From assembly GCF_002901995.1 (NCBI RefSeq), contig NZ_PPQN01000010.1, positions 1 to 64,000 on the forward strand: a stretch of DNA of 64,000 nucleotides, in the 5' to 3' direction. Positions 61,643-64,000 of the stretch are shown piece by piece. Position numbers and translations under genes: made by a program. The notes beneath the pieces are model-generated. The model searched no databases, was not told the origin of the DNA, and saw only the letters and a program-made list of their open reading frames with translations. Source of the stretch: Staphylococcus coagulans (lineage in GTDB: Bacteria; Bacillota; Bacilli; Staphylococcales; Staphylococcaceae). The stretch's first letter is position 1. Each line of letters opens with the position of its first letter.

Positions 61643-63451
61643 ATGTCACAACAGCTCACAAGAGAACAACAAGAACAAAAATATCCTGAATACTCATGGG
61701 ATTTAACAACTATTTTTGAAAGTGATGAAGCTTGGGAAGAAGCATTTAAAACAGTTGAAAGCTATTTAGGAAAAGAAACTCAATATAAAGGTCACTTAGG
61801 TGATGATGCCGAAACATTATATCAAGCTTTATTACTCGAAGATGAAATTGAAACTGAACTTGAATCTGTATACGTCTATGCACATTTAAAGCAAGACCAA
61901 GATACAGCAAACGATCAATATACTGGTTTTGAAGCACGTGCACATCAATTAGCAATTAAAATAAGTTCAGCTTGGAGCTTTTTAGTACCTGAATTACTTC
62001 AAATAGATGAGAAAACAATTGAATCTTATGTTGCCTCTCATGAAGGTTTGAAGCGTTTTGAATTTGATTTACAATTAATCAATGAAAAACGTCCACACAT
62101 TTTAGATGCTGAGCAAGAAAAATTATTAACTGAGGCTCAAGATGCGCTATCAACGCCAGGCAATGTATTTAGTATGTTTGATAATGCAGACCTTACTTTT
62201 GAAGACGTTACGGATAAAGAGGGTCAAAAACATCCATTAACGCAAGGAACATTTATTAAATACTTAGAGTCTGATGATCGTGTACTACGCAAATCTGCTT
62301 TTGAAAATGTATATAAAGCCTATGGAAGCTACAACAATACGTTAGGTGCTACGCTAGCAGGGGAAGTGAAAAAGCACGTATTTAATGCACGATCACATCA
62401 TTATGAGAGTGCCCGTGCGCAAGCTTTAGGAAATAACAATATTCCAGAAGAAGTTTATGATAATCTCGTGAAAACAGTCCATGAATATTTGCCGTTATTA
62501 CATCGATATACAAAATTAAGAAAATCATTGTTAGGTGTAGACGATTTAAAAATGTACGATATGTATACACCAATGGTTAAAGATATCAAGTTCGAAATGC
62601 CTTACAATGAAGCGGTTGATTGGATGTTAAAAGGTTTGGAACCAATGGGCGAAGAATATTTAAATGTGATTAAAGAGGGCTTAAACAATCGCTGGGTAGA
62701 TGTATATGAAAATAAAGGGAAACGTTCAGGTGCTTACTCATCGGGTGCACATAAAACGAATCCATTTATTTTATTGAACTGGTCTGACACTGTTTCCGAT
62801 TTGTACACGTTAGTCCATGAGTTCGGTCATTCGGCGCATAGTTATTTTAGCCGTCAAAATCAACCATCTAATATGAGTGATTATTCTATTTTCGTAGCTG
62901 AAGTTGCTTCAACATGTAATGAAGCATTAATGAGCCATTACATGGATAAACACCTTGATGATAAACGCCGTCTATTATTATTAAACCAAGAATTAGAGCG
63001 CTTTAGAGCCACGCTTTTCCGTCAAACGATGTTTGCAGAGTTTGAGCATAAAATTCATCAAATTGAGGAAGCAGGGGAGCCATTAACAGCTAATCGTATG
63101 AATGAAGAATACGCTACATTGAATCGTCAATACTTTGGTGACACAGTAGAAACAGATGAAAACATTAGTAAAGAGTGGTCTAGAATCCCCCATTTCTATA
63201 TGAACTATTATGTCTATCAGTACGCAACAGGTTATAGCGCTGCACAAAGTTTAAGTCACCAAATTTTAACTGAAGGTCAACCAGCCGTTGAACGTTACAT
63301 CAATGAATTTTTGAAAAAAGGAAGTTCAAATTATCCAATTGAAATCTTAAAAAATGCTGGTGTAGATATGACAACACCACAACCGATTGAGGATGCATGT
63401 AAAGTCTTTGAACAAAAATTGGATGCCTTTGAAAAATTAATGAAAGCTTGA
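61643..63451 (+). CDS. pepF: Oligoendopeptidase F
   Basis: Cytosolic M3B zinc endopeptidase that trims peptides, a natural downstream partner of the Opp importer. 602 residues. The HExxH zinc motif is H392-E-F-G-H396 in LVHEFGHSAHSYF, with the third ligand Glu in the following FVAEVASTCNEALM. The ATG at 61643 has AGAGGAGG upstream; the frame is open from 61571, immediately after the coiA stop, but that extension has no ribosome site. The RsaE gene lies 100 bases downstream. Confidence 0.96.
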   Translation: MSQQLTREQQEQKYPEYSWDLTTIFESDEAWEEAFKTVESYLGKETQYKGHLGDDAETLYQALLLEDEIETELESVYVYAHLKQDQDTANDQYTGFEARAHQLAIKISSAWSFLVPELLQIDEKTIESYVASHEGLKRFEFDLQLINEKRPHILDAEQEKLLTEAQDALSTPGNVFSMFDNADLTFEDVTDKEGQKHPLTQGTFIKYLESDDRVLRKSAFENVYKAYGSYNNTLGATLAGEVKKHVFNARSHHYESARAQALGNNNIPEEVYDNLVKTVHEYLPLLHRYTKLRKSLLGVDDLKMYDMYTPMVKDIKFEMPYNEAVDWMLKGLEPMGEEYLNVIKEGLNNRWVDVYENKGKRSGAYSSGAHKTNPFILLNWSDTVSDLYTLVHEFGHSAHSYFSRQNQPSNMSDYSIFVAEVASTCNEALMSHYMDKHLDDKRRLLLLNQELERFRATLFRQTMFAEFEHKIHQIEEAGEPLTANRMNEEYATLNRQYFGDTVETDENISKEWSRIPHFYMNYYVYQYATGYSAAQSLSHQILTEGQPAVERYINEFLKKGSSNYPIEILKNAGVDMTTPQPIEDACKVFEQKLDAFEKLMKA

Positions 63452-63481
63452 TAGATATGAATTCGTTTACAATATGACGGT

Positions 63482-63546
63482 TTTGTGAAATTTTTAATTT
63501 TTAGTCCTTAAATGGTTGAAACCATATAACACTCGTGTTATATTAT
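63482..63546 (+). promoter_or_regulatory. rsaE promoter with ResD/SrrA-like box
   Basis: TTGAAA (63516-63521) and TATATT (63539-63544), spacing 17, place the start near 63551. Upstream, TTTGTGAAA (63482-63490) matches the ResD box TTTGTGAAT at eight of nine bases. SrrA, the staphylococcal ResD orthologue, is known to activate rsaE, and ResD activates RoxS in B. subtilis. Confidence 0.6.
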
Positions 63547-63550
63547 GAGC

Positions 63551-63650
63551 ATGAAATTAATCACATAACAAACATACCCCTTTGTTTGAAGTGAAAAATT
63601 TCTCCCATCCCCTTTGTTTAGCGCCGTGTCGAAACACGGCGTTTTTTATT
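63551..63650 (+). ncRNA. rsaE: Small regulatory RNA RsaE (RoxS)
   Basis: The stretch matches S. aureus RsaE closely: it opens GAAATTAATCACATAACAAA, carries the two C-rich seed motifs CATACCCCTTTG and CCATCCCCTTTG, and ends in the terminator CGCCGTGT-CGAA-ACACGGCG (63622-63641) with T6. It sits between pepF and yjbH, as in S. aureus. RsaE/RoxS base-pairs with Shine-Dalgarno regions of TCA-cycle and related mRNAs and lowers central metabolism, for example when NAD+ is limiting or NO is present. Targets in this window such as rocA/rocD-type leaders are possible but not shown here. Confidence 0.93.
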
Positions 63651-63754
63651 TGTCCTTTTTTAGCTATGTTCTTATTCTAAATTCTGTACTATGCCTTTAT
63701 TACATATTCAATAACTAAGAGCGTGTCATGTTAACGTTATTCAGGAGTTCGTCA

Positions 63755-63820
63755 CCGATAGTGTTAAAGTCTGTCTTGCGATAGCAATCGACAAAATGAA
63801 GCGTCATCAACACTGATAGC
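63755..63820. repeat. Nested inverted repeats between rsaE and yjbH
   Basis: AGTGTT (63760-63765) pairs with AACACT (63809-63814); inside it TGTC-TTG-CGAT-AGCA-ATCG-ACA can fold as a smaller stem. It lies in the 276-base gap between the rsaE terminator and the yjbH 3' end. Nature unknown; it may be an intergenic repeat. Confidence 0.35.
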
Positions 63821-63836
63821 GTGAAGCAAAAACAAA

Positions 63837-63895
63837 CACTAGACAAGTGTTGTCGCCTAATAGCTCCTAGCTATAAACGTCAAATTTGTCTAGTG
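63837..63895 (-). terminator. yjbH terminator
   Basis: CACTAGACAA (63837-63846) pairs perfectly with TTGTCTAGTG (63886-63895); on the minus strand it continues into TTTGTTTTTG. It starts 29 bases after the yjbH stop. The large loop contains AGCTCCTAGCT. Confidence 0.65.
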
Positions 63896-63923
63896 TCATT
63901 TCATTTATTAATAATAGTCATAT

Positions 63924-64000
63924 TTACATCTTTGATTTCCAAAAGACGCCCTCAGGATAAGTCATTTTCGTAATCTTCTGTTGCAACATTAATTTTTTTA
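63924..64000 (-). CDS. yjbH: Spx adaptor YjbH, C-terminal fragment (cut by window edge)
   Basis: The minus strand at the right edge encodes the last 24 or so residues of a protein ending LMLQQKITKMTYPEGVFWKSKM and a stop at 63924-63926. This matches the C-terminus of S. aureus YjbH (AIQQKIEKLKYPDGDFWKSKM), which continues about six residues further there. YjbH is a DsbA-fold adaptor that presents Spx to ClpXP. Only the 3' end is present, so integrity cannot be judged. Its position after pepF and rsaE supports the call. Confidence 0.85.
   Translation of the reverse strand, partial: KKLMLQQKITKMTYPEGVFWKSKM

Overview
The window is AT-rich low-GC Gram-positive DNA. Gene content, order and protein sequence point to the core chromosome of a Staphylococcus: the ndh / leucyl aminopeptidase / mnh block, rocD-gudB-glpQ-argH-argG-pgi-spsA-spsB-addB-addA, clpB, fabH-fabF, oppBCDFA, trpS-spxA-mecA-coiA-pepF, the sRNA RsaE and yjbH all occur in the order familiar from S. 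aureus. The proteins are clearly diverged from S. aureus, rocA sits beside rocD, and a formamidase pair and a decayed arsB are present. A non-aureus species, perhaps of the intermedius/hyicus type, is my inference. No tRNA, rRNA, CRISPR array, prophage or intact insertion sequence was seen.

Layout. 0-6 kb: a small DUF3923 membrane protein, type II NADH dehydrogenase, an M17 leucyl aminopeptidase, an Na+/H+ antiporter-family protein and a hotdog thioesterase. 6.2-12 kb (minus): the seven-gene mnhABCDEFG Mrp antiporter operon. 12-16 kb: kapB, ppiB, a 58-codon ORF, fmdA-fmdB, cspA with a long leader, and an S1-domain protein. 16.5-25 kb: the amino-acid block rocA-rocD-gudB (catabolism, with CcpA-type sites), glpQ, and argG-argH (biosynthesis, with two ARG boxes). 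25-35 kb: pgi, spsA/spsB (SpsA catalytically dead), addB/addA. 35-40 kb: an FAH-family hydrolase, a YisL-like protein, CoA-disulfide reductase, a HAD phosphatase and sufT. 40-46 kb: a structured intergenic repeat, an OatA-type acyltransferase, clpB under two CtsR boxes, and a class C acid phosphatase. 47-49.5 kb: fabH-fabF under a FapR operator. 50-56 kb: DUF3899 and oppBCDFA with a CodY-like box. 56-64 kb: trpS, spxA, mecA, an arsB pseudogene, coiA, pepF, rsaE and the 3' end of yjbH.

How the parts work together. Arginine-family metabolism is split between catabolism to glutamate and 2-oxoglutarate (RocD, RocA, GudB) and synthesis (ArgG, ArgH), each with its own candidate regulator sites. Protein quality control is concentrated here: Spx, its likely degradation adaptor YjbH, the Clp adaptor MecA, and the CtsR-controlled disaggregase ClpB. 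Envelope functions include signal peptidase, FASII initiation and elongation, peptide uptake and an O-acetyltransferase-like protein. RsaE, which tunes central carbon metabolism in S. aureus and B. subtilis, lies at the right edge with a ResD/SrrA-like upstream box.

The least explained parts are the structured element plus 17-bp hairpin at 40.46-40.61 kb, the nested repeats at 63.75-63.82 kb, the rocA-rocD inverted repeat, the palindrome over the ndh promoter, and two short ORFs at 13.2 and 28.1 kb. I see no convincing wholly new multi-gene system.
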